Below, one piece after another: positions 1 to 5,985 of a stretch of DNA of 5,985 nucleotides (its first letter is position 1; each line of letters opens with the position of its first letter). Origin of the DNA: Clostridia bacterium (lineage in GTDB: Bacteria > Bacillota > Clostridia > Oscillospirales > CAG-272); the NCBI GenBank assembly GCA_017540285.1, contig JAFYBI010000341.1, positions 1 through 5,985 on the forward strand, written 5' to 3'. The notes below the pieces were generated by a model, which saw only the letters and a list, made by a program, of their open reading frames with translations, did no database searches and was not told the origin of the DNA. The position numbers were made by a program, and so were the translations under genes.

Positions 1-214
1 ACCCCTTCGACGTGGCAACCTCTCCATGATTGGTGAGCACGATAGAAGCCGTGGGCAATGACGGATACGCTGTCAATCACATGGTCACCCATTCTCTGCC
101 TGCGTTCTCCGGTTCGGAGAGATTCCCGGCGGAATAGACAATGTGCAGCGTTATCGTTTCCGCATCCGGAACCCGGTTTCATAACTGCTCGTTCTTCTTC
201 CATGGAGCAAATGC
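1..214. other. Lower-GC segment beyond the operon terminator; no supported gene
   Basis: This stretch has about 54% G+C by hand count (113 of the first 210 bases), clearly below the operon genes. On the minus strand a frame is open from an ATG at 203 to the left window edge (about 67 codons, MEEERAVMKPGSGCGNDNAA... ending near GFYRAHQSWRGCHVEG), with another in-frame ATG at 182. Neither start has a convincing Shine-Dalgarno, and the product is not one I recognise. Plus-strand frames 1, 2 and 3 meet stops at 34, 59 and 27, so only a very short 3' end of a convergent gene could lie here. It may be intergenic DNA, a gene remnant, or the 5' end of a downstream gene. Confidence 0.4.
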
Positions 215-260
215 AAAAAAGCCGCCGCATCCCTCCCGTCTCGGGAGAAAATGCGGCAGC
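215..260 (-). terminator. Rho-independent terminator closing the operon
   Basis: Read on the minus strand, bases 260-251 and 230-221 form a 10-bp GC-rich stem with one G-U wobble (258/223). An asymmetric internal loop (248-250 opposite 231-232) separates it from an inner 6-bp stem, 247-242 with 238-233, capped by a 3-base loop. A run of six U (220-215) follows directly. The hairpin starts about 11 bases after the hydF stop. On the plus strand there is no T-run after the hairpin, so it acts for minus-strand transcripts only. Confidence 0.9.
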
Positions 261-271
261 CCTCATGACGT

Positions 272-1462
272 TCACAGCAGCGCGAGCGCGTCCGGAAACG
301 GTTCGAGACTGCGCCGCAGGATCCCGTGCATCTGCGCGATGGCGACGCCGTAGTTGACGATCGGGACGCCGGCGGCCTCCGCCCGTTCGATTCGGGACTT
401 CATTTCCCGCTCGTTCAGCATGCAGCCGCCGCAGTGGATCACGAGCTTCGCGTCCGGCACCTCCGGGAATTCCCCGCCCGAGGTGAAGCGGAAATCGGGG
501 TTCTTTCCGGTGTAGGCGCGCACCCACGCGGGGATCTTCTCCGTGCCGATGTCGCCGCACTGCCGGTGATGCGAGCAGCCCTCCGAGACGAGCACGCGGT
601 CGCCGTCTTCGAGCTTCGAGAGCGCCGCCGCGCCTTTCACGAGCGCCGCGAGGTCCCCCTTGTACCGCGCGAAGAGGATCGAGAACGACGTCAGCGTCAC
701 GTCCGCGGGGACGATCTTCGCGACGCGGCCGAACGCCTGCGAATCCGTGACGACCATCCTCGGCGGCTTCGCGAGAGATCCGAGCGTCCCGGCAAGCTCC
801 GTGTCCCGGCAGCACACGGCGGCGCATCCCGCTTCGAGGATGTCCCGGATCGTCTGCTGCTGCGGCAGGATCAGCCTGCCCTTCGGCGCCGCCGCGTCGA
901 TCGGGATGACGAGGACGACGGTGTCCCCGGGCGTGAGCAGGTCCGCGATGACGTGCCGCTCTTCCCCGCCCGGCTTGGCGATCCGTGCAAGCGCGTCCTT
1001 CAGCTCGCGCACCCCCGCGCCGGTCTTCGCGCTGAGATACAGCACGCCGTCCGTGTCCGCGGGGACCTCGGCGAGCAGATCGCTCTTGTTCATCGCGACG
1101 AGGTGCGGGATCTTCCTCTCCTCGAGGAGGGCGAGGAGCGCGCGGTCTTCGCTGCCCATCCCCGCCGCCGCGTCGACCACCAGAACGGCGACGTCCGCCT
1201 CCGCGAGGATCCCGCGGGCTTTTTCGACCCGGAGCGCGCCGAGCGTCCCTTCGTCGTCAAGCCCCGGGGTGTCGATGATGACGACGGGACCGAGCGGCAA
1301 AAGCTCCATCGCCTTTTTCACGGGATCGGTGGTCGTCCCTCTGACGTCGGAGACCACCGCGAGATCCTGCCCCGTCACGGCGTTCACGACGCTCGACTTC
1401 CCGGCGTTGCGCATGCCGAAGAACCCGATGTGAAGCCGCTCCCCCGACGGGGTCTGATTCAT
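272..1462 (-). CDS. hydF: [FeFe] hydrogenase H-cluster maturation GTPase HydF
   Basis: A 396-residue protein of normal HydF length. HydF is the cytoplasmic scaffold that receives the diiron subcluster precursor made by HydE and HydG and delivers it to apo-hydrogenase HydA. The N-terminal GTPase domain has G1 FGMRNAGKSS (15-24), the G2 region SDVRGTTTDPV (38-48), G3 DTPGLDD (64-70), G4 NKSD (125-128) and G5 SAKTG (144-148). The C-terminal iron-sulfur domain has the HydF signature CxH...HCxxC: Cys296, His298, His343, Cys344, Cys347, with 44 residues between the two halves. No key residue is missing. MNQTPSGERLHIGFFG matches the usual HydF start, so ATG 1462 is preferred; an in-frame ATG at 1474 (adding MGAG) is possible, one base after the preceding stop. 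Neither has a strong Shine-Dalgarno. It is the last gene before the terminator. hydE, hydG and hydA are not in the window. Confidence 0.96.
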   Translation of the reverse strand: MNQTPSGERLHIGFFGMRNAGKSSVVNAVTGQDLAVVSDVRGTTTDPVKKAMELLPLGPVVIIDTPGLDDEGTLGALRVEKARGILAEADVAVLVVDAAAGMGSEDRALLALLEERKIPHLVAMNKSDLLAEVPADTDGVLYLSAKTGAGVRELKDALARIAKPGGEERHVIADLLTPGDTVVLVIPIDAAAPKGRLILPQQQTIRDILEAGCAAVCCRDTELAGTLGSLAKPPRMVVTDSQAFGRVAKIVPADVTLTSFSILFARYKGDLAALVKGAAALSKLEDGDRVLVSEGCSHHRQCGDIGTEKIPAWVRAYTGKNPDFRFTSGGEFPEVPDAKLVIHCGGCMLNEREMKSRIERAEAAGVPIVNYGVAIAQMHGILRRSLEPFPDALALL

Positions 1463-1475
1463 GCCCGCGCCCATC

Positions 1476-2588
1476 TCAGTTGAACGCGGAGCCCGCGGAG
1501 GACGGGTCGAAGATGCGGTTTGCCTGCTCGGCGGTGAGCTCGATCCCGAAGACCGCCCGGTAGTACGCCAGCGTCTCGGCCGTGATGTCAAAGTCCTCGA
1601 ACAGATCGGGATAGACCGTCTTGGCCATCCAGACGAGGGTGACGGGCGTGTCGACGCCGCAGGTATAGCTGCGGTACATGCCGAGGGGCATTTTGTTGAT
1701 CTTGCCTTCCTTGACTGCCGCGACCTCGCTCCAGTCATAGCTGCCGACCGTATTGTTCAAGAGATCGGCGGGCTGGGCGGGGTTGAAGTTCGTGATGAGG
1801 ATGCGGCCGGGGTTCCAGGCGTAGATCTGTTCCATCGAGACGGCGGTGGAGTTGTCGGTTTCCATCTCCTCGCCGACGTTCTTCGCCCCGACGGCGTCCG
1901 CCCACCACTGGCCGAAGAAGTGCTTCCCGGAGGTGGTGATCGTCGTGTCGTTGTACTGGAAGAGGAAGAACACACGCTCGCGCTCCGCGTCGGAGAGGTC
2001 CTTCACGCGCTCCTGCACGCGGTTGTAGATCGTGTCGGAATATGCCTTCACGGTCTCGTACCGGTCGTTGCCCGGGAAGATCTCCGAGAGGAGGCGGATC
2101 CAGTTGTTGAGGGTCTCGATCGCGTCGTAGTCCCATTTTCCTGCGGAGACGCCGACGGCCGGGATGCCCGCGTTCGCGAACTGCTCGCCCATCGACGGCG
2201 TGCCTCCGTAGAAGACGACGTCGGGCTCGAGCTTCATGAGCTCCTCAATGTTGACGGTCGTGCCGTCGATGAAGTCGGTCTTCGCGTCGAGGATCTCGGG
2301 ATAGAGCTCGGACAGAAGGCTGTTCTTCGCGGCGGTCATCGAGGGGGCCGCCATGCCGACGATCTTCTCGGCGGAATCGAAGAACACGGCGAGGACCGAG
2401 GGCAGCGGGTAGATGTCGCAGACGACGATGCGGTTGATCTCGGACGGCAGGGTCACGGTGTTGCCGAAGTGGTCGGTCACGGTGACGGTGCCGGAGGACT
2501 GTTTCCCCGCTCCGGCGGAACAGGCCGCGAGGGAGAGGAGCACGGTCAGGGCGAGGAGGACGGAGAGGAGGCGTGTGAGGTGTTTCAT
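1476..2588 (-). CDS. ABC transporter substrate-binding lipoprotein (iron-chelate/cobalamin class)
   Basis: A 370-residue extracytoplasmic solute-binding protein of the FecB/BtuF (periplasmic-binding-protein 2, TroA-like) class, which presents a siderophore, heme, corrinoid or similar chelate to a FecCD-type permease. The N terminus is a clear lipoprotein signal: positive MKHLTR, a hydrophobic core to about residue 19, and lipobox LAAC with Cys23 as the lipidated residue. VTDHFGNTVTLP (about 37-48) is the usual opening strand pair of the family. IEELMKLEPDVVFYGG and MEQIYAWNPGRILITNF are the two lobe-end 'l..l.PD.i' type segments, joined by a long helix rich in charged residues. The ATG at 2588 overlaps the NifK-like stop (ATGA) and has AAAGGA 6-8 bases upstream. 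Placing the binding protein after the reductase genes, not beside the ATPase, is unusual for a plain uptake operon. The ligand cannot be told from sequence. Confidence 0.93.
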   Translation of the reverse strand: MKHLTRLLSVLLALTVLLSLAACSAGAGKQSSGTVTVTDHFGNTVTLPSEINRIVVCDIYPLPSVLAVFFDSAEKIVGMAAPSMTAAKNSLLSELYPEILDAKTDFIDGTTVNIEELMKLEPDVVFYGGTPSMGEQFANAGIPAVGVSAGKWDYDAIETLNNWIRLLSEIFPGNDRYETVKAYSDTIYNRVQERVKDLSDAERERVFFLFQYNDTTITTSGKHFFGQWWADAVGAKNVGEEMETDNSTAVSMEQIYAWNPGRILITNFNPAQPADLLNNTVGSYDWSEVAAVKEGKINKMPLGMYRSYTCGVDTPVTLVWMAKTVYPDLFEDFDITAETLAYYRAVFGIELTAEQANRIFDPSSAGSAFN

Positions 2589-3775
2589 GGGTGTTCCTTT
2601 CTGATCATTGTTTGCTGTGAGCGGCCGAGGCCGTTCTTTTCGAGAAAGCCGGACAGATCCGCCGCGAGATCGGGGATCTCCTCCCGCCATATCCTGCCGG
2701 AGAATCCTTCGTGCGGCAGGGAGACGAACCGGACGCCCGGCGGTACGATGGGACGGTAGAGCGGATCGGCGATCACCGTGTCCGCGCCGTCTAAGAGCGG
2801 GATGAGGTCGTCCTCGTCCGTCGCCTGCGGGACCCGCATCGCATCGAGCTCCGGGAAGCCGTCCGTCGCAGAGACCGCACGGGCCGGGATCCCGGTCTCG
2901 AGGGTCAGGGCATGCGCGAGCGACGCGGCGGTGACGCCCTCCCCGATCACGAGACATTTCGCGCCGGGATCGCAGACGGGCAGGATGCGGTCTTCCCCGT
3001 CTGCGGCGGACTGTCTCAGCGCGTCGAGGATCTCCCCGTTGAATGCCGGACCCGCGGGCGTGCCGACGACGAACGGGATCCCGAAGCGCTCCCGCAGGAC
3101 CTTTGCCGCGCCGAGTCCGGACGAGGAGACGACGAGGTTCACGCGGGCCTTCGCCGAATCCGCGATCTCATCGAGCGTCGAGCCCATCGCCCACGAGGAG
3201 ACGACGGAGACCCCCGCGCCTTCGAGGATCCTTTTCATCGTGCGCTCCGTGCCGGTGACGGAAAAATCGAGCGGCGTGAGGCCGAGCAGATTGACGGAGA
3301 GGCCGTCGGTCTTTTTCTCCGGTTCGCGGACCATTCTCCGGGCGAGAGCGGCAAACGCCTTCGACGCCCCGGCGGTGTAGGAATGCATGCCGTCCGTGTC
3401 GAAACCGAAGGCCGGGATGCCGCATGCCTCCTCGATCCGCCGCGCGACGGCCGGGAAATCGACGCCCGTCATCATGGGGATCGGCGTCCCGGCGATCGCG
3501 GCGAAGGCCGGGGAGAGATCGCGGACGGCGCGGACCGTGTCTTCGATCAGCTTTTCGTCGTCGCCGAGGATCGCCTCGGTCTCGGAGAGCGCGGAGATGA
3601 ACACCAGCGAATCCGTGTCATACCAGCGGGGCTCGTCGTGCGTGTTGTAGGTCGAGTTGCAGCCGGACGCGTCGTGCATGACGGTCATCCCGCCGAGCTC
3701 GAAAAGCGCGGAGCAGACGCCGGAGGTGTCGCCCGCGTAGGTCGAGATGATCCTCGCGGTCTGTTTCAGAGACAT
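2585..3775 (-). CDS. NifK-like nitrogenase component 1 subunit, divergent
   Basis: A 396-residue component-1 protein, shorter than classical NifK (about 520) because the extra N-terminal region is lacking. It should form the heterodimer or heterotetramer with the NifD-like product. Visible motifs: SGVCSALFELGGMTVMHDAS followed by GCNSTYNTHDEPRW, giving Cys21 and Cys39, which line up with NifK P-cluster ligands Cys70 and Cys95 (Azotobacter numbering). SALSETEAILGDDEKL (61-76) is the family 'E..i.Gg..kL' motif. At the third ligand position the usual Cys is replaced: AGTPIPMMTGVDF has Thr97. Later Rossmann-like domains contain GIPAFGFDTDGMHSYTAG and LVIGEGVTAASLAHAL. The start ATG at 3775 overlaps the NifD-like end by 10 bases; the longer open frame to 3865 is rejected because it only reads through the NifD-like 3' end. 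The stop overlaps the next ATG (ATGA). Confidence 0.9.
   Translation of the reverse strand: MSLKQTARIISTYAGDTSGVCSALFELGGMTVMHDASGCNSTYNTHDEPRWYDTDSLVFISALSETEAILGDDEKLIEDTVRAVRDLSPAFAAIAGTPIPMMTGVDFPAVARRIEEACGIPAFGFDTDGMHSYTAGASKAFAALARRMVREPEKKTDGLSVNLLGLTPLDFSVTGTERTMKRILEGAGVSVVSSWAMGSTLDEIADSAKARVNLVVSSSGLGAAKVLRERFGIPFVVGTPAGPAFNGEILDALRQSAADGEDRILPVCDPGAKCLVIGEGVTAASLAHALTLETGIPARAVSATDGFPELDAMRVPQATDEDDLIPLLDGADTVIADPLYRPIVPPGVRFVSLPHEGFSGRIWREEIPDLAADLSGFLEKNGLGRSQQTMIRKEHP
2595..2600 (-). promoter_or_regulatory. Ribosome binding site for the substrate-binding protein
   Basis: Minus-strand AAAGGA lies 6 bases before the spacer end at ATG 2588 (AAAGGAACACCCATG), inside the last codons of the NifK-like gene. 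It supports the ATG that gives the lipoprotein signal over the longer open frame reaching 2957. Confidence 0.7.
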
Positions 3776-5088
3776 GACGCACACCCCATTCCCTTGATCT
3801 GGATGAGCCGCCGCGCGTCCTTCGGGGTCCTCCACGCATCGCAGAGGAGCGCCGCCATCCCGCACACGGCATCATATCCGTATAAGCCGCCGTTTTCGAC
3901 GATATTGACGAACGTATCGCTTCCGGTGAACCACGCGGCCTTCTGTCCGACGGCGAGGGTCTTTTCCGGGGTTTTCCGCGGCCGCACGCGCATGACGGGA
4001 TCGACGGTCGGGGAGAGGAGCAGATCGGGCGCGGTCTTCTGCAGCGCGGCGAAGTCGCCCGTCTCTTCCCCGCTGACGCCGTCGAGGTAGACCCGCGTGA
4101 CGCAGAAGCCGTGCGCGAGGAGCATCCGCGCGAGGGAGAGCGGCCGGGACGTCGCCGTATAATCGATCTCGACCGGCGCGTCCCCGATCTCCCGCTTCGC
4201 CTCGGCGAGTTTCTCTTCGCAGGCCCCGGCGAGGGAATCGAAATCCGGCTCCGGGATCCCGGCGGCACGGCAGAAGGCCGTCCAGCCCGCCCGGATCTCG
4301 TCGGTGTCGAAGGAGAGCGGCAGGTGGAGGTGCGGCATCCCGAAGCGCTCGGCGAGCAGCTTTCCGCCCGGGATCGCGGCAGGCTGATTCGTCAGGCACA
4401 GCGCGGCGCCCGCGAGAGCCTGATAGTCCGCGTAGCTTCGGCACCGCTGGATCTCGCACAGCTCCCAGCCGTTCTTTCTCAGATGCATGGGGAAATCGCC
4501 CGCGTCGTCCGTCATGAAGTCGTTGCCCGCGACGAGGACGGTCTTCTCCCGCTTCGGCGCGCCGTGCAGAAGGCTGTACAGCTGGCGGCGCATGAGCTGA
4601 TCGGGCGTCAGGCCGGACTTGCGCATGATCGGATTCATGTAGCAGTCCGTGAAATCGACGTCCGGGAACCGCGCGCGGAGCGTTTTGTAGATATGACCGA
4701 GGTCCGCGCCTATGAAGTGATGGATGCAGCTCGTATAGACGAGGACCGCCGGGGGCTTCTGCGGCAGCTTTTCGAGGATGTCCGAGACGCCTTCGATCAG
4801 CGATTCCTCGAGATCGCCGTCCGTGACGTTGTTCTCGCGCACGGCGACGGTCGAGAAGCGGTCCGAGGCGCCCATTTCGGCGGCGGTCAGCACCACGCCG
4901 CGCAGACAGCCCTCGGCGCAGACGAAGATCTCGTGCGCCTCGGGGATGAGCATGCCGGTGTGCACGATGTTCCAGGTCCCGCGGGCGGGCGGAGAGAATT
5001 CGAGCCCCGGGGCAAACGGCGCGGGAGCCTTCGCGTCGGCGATCCGGATCTCCTTGATGGGAAGATCCCCGCCGAGCCGCCGGATCAC
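3766..5088 (-). CDS. NifD-like nitrogenase component 1 subunit, divergent
   Basis: A 440-residue protein of the nitrogenase component-1 (NifD/NifK/NifE/NifN, BchN/BchB) superfamily, expected to pair with the NifK-like product and take electrons from the NifH-like protein. The N-terminal part runs PPARGTWNIVHTGM (33-46), then IFVCAEGCLRGVVLTAAEMG (54-73), then VYTSCIHHFIGADL (117-130). Cys61 and Cys121 fit the second and third P-cluster cysteines of NifD. The first is absent (Ala35/Arg36 region) and an extra Cys57 is present. NPIMRKSGLTPDQ and a conserved-looking GGLYGYDAVCGMA follow. The last residues are GMGCASCL, a CxxC at the extreme C terminus. The GTG start at 5088 is chosen because it overlaps the NifH-like stop (GTGA) and has a strong GGGAGGG upstream; the frame stays open further but only antiparallel to sense within nifH-like coding. 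Its end overlaps the next gene by 10 bases. Substrate unknown. Confidence 0.9.
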   Translation of the reverse strand: MIRRLGGDLPIKEIRIADAKAPAPFAPGLEFSPPARGTWNIVHTGMLIPEAHEIFVCAEGCLRGVVLTAAEMGASDRFSTVAVRENNVTDGDLEESLIEGVSDILEKLPQKPPAVLVYTSCIHHFIGADLGHIYKTLRARFPDVDFTDCYMNPIMRKSGLTPDQLMRRQLYSLLHGAPKREKTVLVAGNDFMTDDAGDFPMHLRKNGWELCEIQRCRSYADYQALAGAALCLTNQPAAIPGGKLLAERFGMPHLHLPLSFDTDEIRAGWTAFCRAAGIPEPDFDSLAGACEEKLAEAKREIGDAPVEIDYTATSRPLSLARMLLAHGFCVTRVYLDGVSGEETGDFAALQKTAPDLLLSPTVDPVMRVRPRKTPEKTLAVGQKAAWFTGSDTFVNIVENGGLYGYDAVCGMAALLCDAWRTPKDARRLIQIKGMGCASCL

Positions 5089-5846
5089 AGCGTCCCTCCC
5101 GCCGCGCGCATCACGGCCTCGGCGAGCCGGCGGTATTCCCCGGCCATCCCGCTCTCCGGGAACGCCTCGATCACGGTCTTCCCCAGCTCTTCGGCCTCGA
5201 GGACCGTATCGGAGCGCGAGAGGGACCCGATCACCGCGGAATGGATGTCGCGGGCGAGCTCCTCGACCTTTTCGTCCTCGTTTTTGACATTGCGCCGGTT
5301 GAGGATCAGCCCGGCGAAATCCGCGTATCCGCGGTTCCGAAAGCCTTCGACCGCCACGGCGATGTTGGCCGCCGCGTGGATCGACATGTTTTCGCCGGAG
5401 GTGACGACGAAGACCTTTTCGGCGTAGCCCGGCCGCATGGGCATGGTGAACCCGCCGCACACCACGTCGCCGAGCACGTCGTAAAAGACGACGTCGGGCC
5501 GGTATTCCTCAAACGCGCCCTTTTCCGAGAGCTTTTCGAGCGCGGCGATGATGCCGCGTCCGGCGCAGCCCGTTCCCGGGGACGGACCGCCCGCCTCGCA
5601 GCAGACCGTGCCGCCGTACCCGATCCTCACCATATCGGCGAGGGCGAAGTCGTTTTTCCGCTCGCGCACGAGGTCGAGCACCGTTTTCATCGGCTCGGGA
5701 CCTCTGAGAAGCGCCGTCGAGTCCGCCTTCGGGTCGCACCCGATCTGCATGACCCGGACGCCCCGGTCCGCGAGCGCCGCCGACAGATTGGAGACGGTCG
5801 TCGATTTTCCGATGCCGCCCTTGCCGTATACTGCGATTTTGATCAT
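5085..5846 (-). CDS. NifH-like nitrogenase iron protein (ATP-dependent reductase)
   Basis: A 253-residue protein, somewhat shorter than classical NifH. In this family a homodimer holds one [4Fe-4S] cluster between its subunits and hydrolyses ATP to pass low-potential electrons to a component-1 partner. Visible motifs: P-loop GKGGIGKST at residues 8-16; GCDPKADST at 36-44; GGPSPGTGCAGRGI at 86-99 with cluster ligand Cys94, and Arg97 at the place ADP-ribosylated in true NifH; YDVLGDVVCGGFTMPMR at 122-138 with the second ligand Cys130. All catalytic elements look intact. The ATG at 5846 follows a purine-rich GGGGGA about 7 bases upstream and overlaps the ATPase stop. The stop overlaps the GTG start of the NifD-like gene by 4 bases. 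The family also includes BchL/ChlL, CfbC and other reductases, so it is not called nifH: the divergent component-1 partner downstream argues against nitrogen fixation. Confidence 0.95.
   Translation of the reverse strand: MIKIAVYGKGGIGKSTTVSNLSAALADRGVRVMQIGCDPKADSTALLRGPEPMKTVLDLVRERKNDFALADMVRIGYGGTVCCEAGGPSPGTGCAGRGIIAALEKLSEKGAFEEYRPDVVFYDVLGDVVCGGFTMPMRPGYAEKVFVVTSGENMSIHAAANIAVAVEGFRNRGYADFAGLILNRRNVKNEDEKVEELARDIHSAVIGSLSRSDTVLEAEELGKTVIEAFPESGMAGEYRRLAEAVMRAAGGTL
5094..5100 (-). promoter_or_regulatory. Ribosome binding site deciding the GTG start of the NifD-like gene
   Basis: Read on the minus strand, GGGAGGG is followed by ACGCT and then GTG, a near-ideal Shine-Dalgarno spacing of 5-6 bases. 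It lies inside the last codons of the NifH-like gene. No ATG occurs nearby in frame, so this site together with the GTGA overlap fixes the start at 5088. Confidence 0.75.
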
Positions 5847-5985
5847 CTGGATTCCCCCGTCAGTCTGAGCGGCAGAATGCCCTTCTGTCCGCCTTCAAAT
5901 TCCCGGATCGCCGCCTCCACCCCGAACGCGCGCCGGATGTTGTCCTCCGTCACGACCTCGTCGACCGGGCCGGACACCGTCTCGC
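5843..5985 (-). CDS. ABC transporter ATP-binding protein, C-terminal fragment (iron-chelate/B12 type)
   Basis: Only the last 46 codons are in the window; the gene continues past the right edge. The tail contains GPVDEVVTEDNIRRAFGVEA, then a segment ending in ILPLRLTGESR. The pattern 'G.v.eV.Te.nir.aFGVe' is typical of the region after the nucleotide-binding domain in FecE/BtuD/FhuC-class ATPases, which energise uptake of siderophores, heme or cobalamin. Walker A, signature and Walker B motifs would lie upstream and cannot be checked. The TGA stop overlaps the ATG of the NifH-like gene by 4 bases (ATGA), so the two are almost certainly co-transcribed and translationally coupled. A FecCD-type permease gene is expected just upstream, outside the window. 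The family call rests on a short tail, but it agrees with the substrate-binding protein four genes downstream. Confidence 0.82.
   Translation of the reverse strand, partial: ETVSGPVDEVVTEDNIRRAFGVEAAIREFEGGQKGILPLRLTGESR

Noticed and set aside
326..1483. Long plus-strand open frame antisense to hydF
   Set aside because: The protein is rich in Arg, Asp and His with no recognisable domain, and mirrors the codon bias of hydF, whose GTPase and iron-sulfur motifs are complete.
1463..1738. N-terminal extension of HydF by about 90 residues
   Set aside because: That stretch is Ser/Arg/Pro-rich read-through of the binding-protein gene in another frame; HydF family proteins start near MNxTPxxxR.
1461..2759. 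Plus-strand open frame of over 400 codons antisense to the substrate-binding protein
   Set aside because: Its composition is that of a GC-rich antisense shadow, and the opposite strand encodes a lipoprotein with a proper signal peptide, lipobox and ribosome binding site.
2912..5427. Long plus-strand open frames (2912-4090 and 4111-5427) antisense to the NifK-, NifD- and NifH-like genes
   Set aside because: They show Arg/Asp/Gly-rich shadow composition and no motifs, while the minus-strand genes have clear family motifs and coupled starts.
5089..5460. N-terminal extension of the NifD-like protein to 564 residues
   Set aside because: The added residues are an Arg-rich out-of-frame reading of the NifH-like gene; the GTG at 5088 has an overlap and a strong ribosome binding site.
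2585..5846. Bona fide molybdenum, vanadium or iron-only nitrogenase for N2 fixation
   Set aside because: The P-cluster cysteine set is incomplete, both component-1 subunits are short, and no nifE/nifN/nifB is visible. The transporter context points elsewhere.
2585..5846. Chlorophyll (BchLNB) or F430 (CfbCD) biosynthesis genes
   Set aside because: No other bch, chl or cfb genes are present, the cysteine pattern differs from BchNB, and CfbD is a single component-1 protein whereas two distinct subunits are found here.
1..5985. CRISPR arrays, tRNA/rRNA genes, insertion sequences or riboswitches
   Set aside because: No regularly spaced repeats, tRNA-like cloverleaf, transposase motifs or terminal inverted repeats were seen; the only clear inverted repeat is the terminator.

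Overview
The window carries the downstream part of one tightly packed minus-strand operon. In order of transcription it holds the 3' end of an ABC-transporter ATPase gene (cut by the right edge), a nitrogenase iron-protein (NifH-like) gene, two nitrogenase component-1-like genes (NifD-like, then NifK-like), a lipoprotein substrate-binding protein of the iron-chelate/cobalamin class, and hydF, the [FeFe]-hydrogenase maturation GTPase. A strong rho-independent terminator about 10 bases after hydF closes it. The first four junctions overlap by 4, 4, 10 and 4 bases, and hydF starts 13 bases after the preceding stop, so the six genes very probably form one transcriptional and translational unit.

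The genes suggest an anaerobe. HydF implies [FeFe] hydrogenase maturation, and the nitrogenase-like proteins carry oxygen-sensitive iron-sulfur sites. The lipoprotein signal peptide and gene style fit a high-GC member of the Clostridia (Oscillospiraceae-like or a related gut or sediment lineage). That placement is inference; no rRNA or other marker is present.

Layout: 1-214 is a lower-GC stretch (113 G+C in the first 210 bases, about 54%, against roughly 65% or more in the genes) with no gene I can support. 215-260 is the terminator. Then come hydF (272-1462), the substrate-binding lipoprotein (1476-2588), NifK-like (2585-3775), NifD-like (3766-5088), NifH-like (5085-5846) and the ABC ATPase tail (5843-5985). 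No stretch over 300 bases lacks a gene.

Working model (inference): the transporter imports a metal chelate, siderophore, corrinoid or other tetrapyrrole-like ligand. The NifH-like ATPase would pass electrons to the NifD/NifK-like heterodimer, which would reductively process that ligand or a compound linked to it. Component 1 departs from true nitrogenase: NifD-like lacks the first P-cluster cysteine and NifK-like lacks the third. No FeMo-cofactor assembly genes are visible, so dinitrogen fixation is unlikely. hydF in the same unit is the most thought-provoking part. It may only reflect shared iron or anaerobic regulation, or it may tie an iron-cluster carrier to this enzyme.
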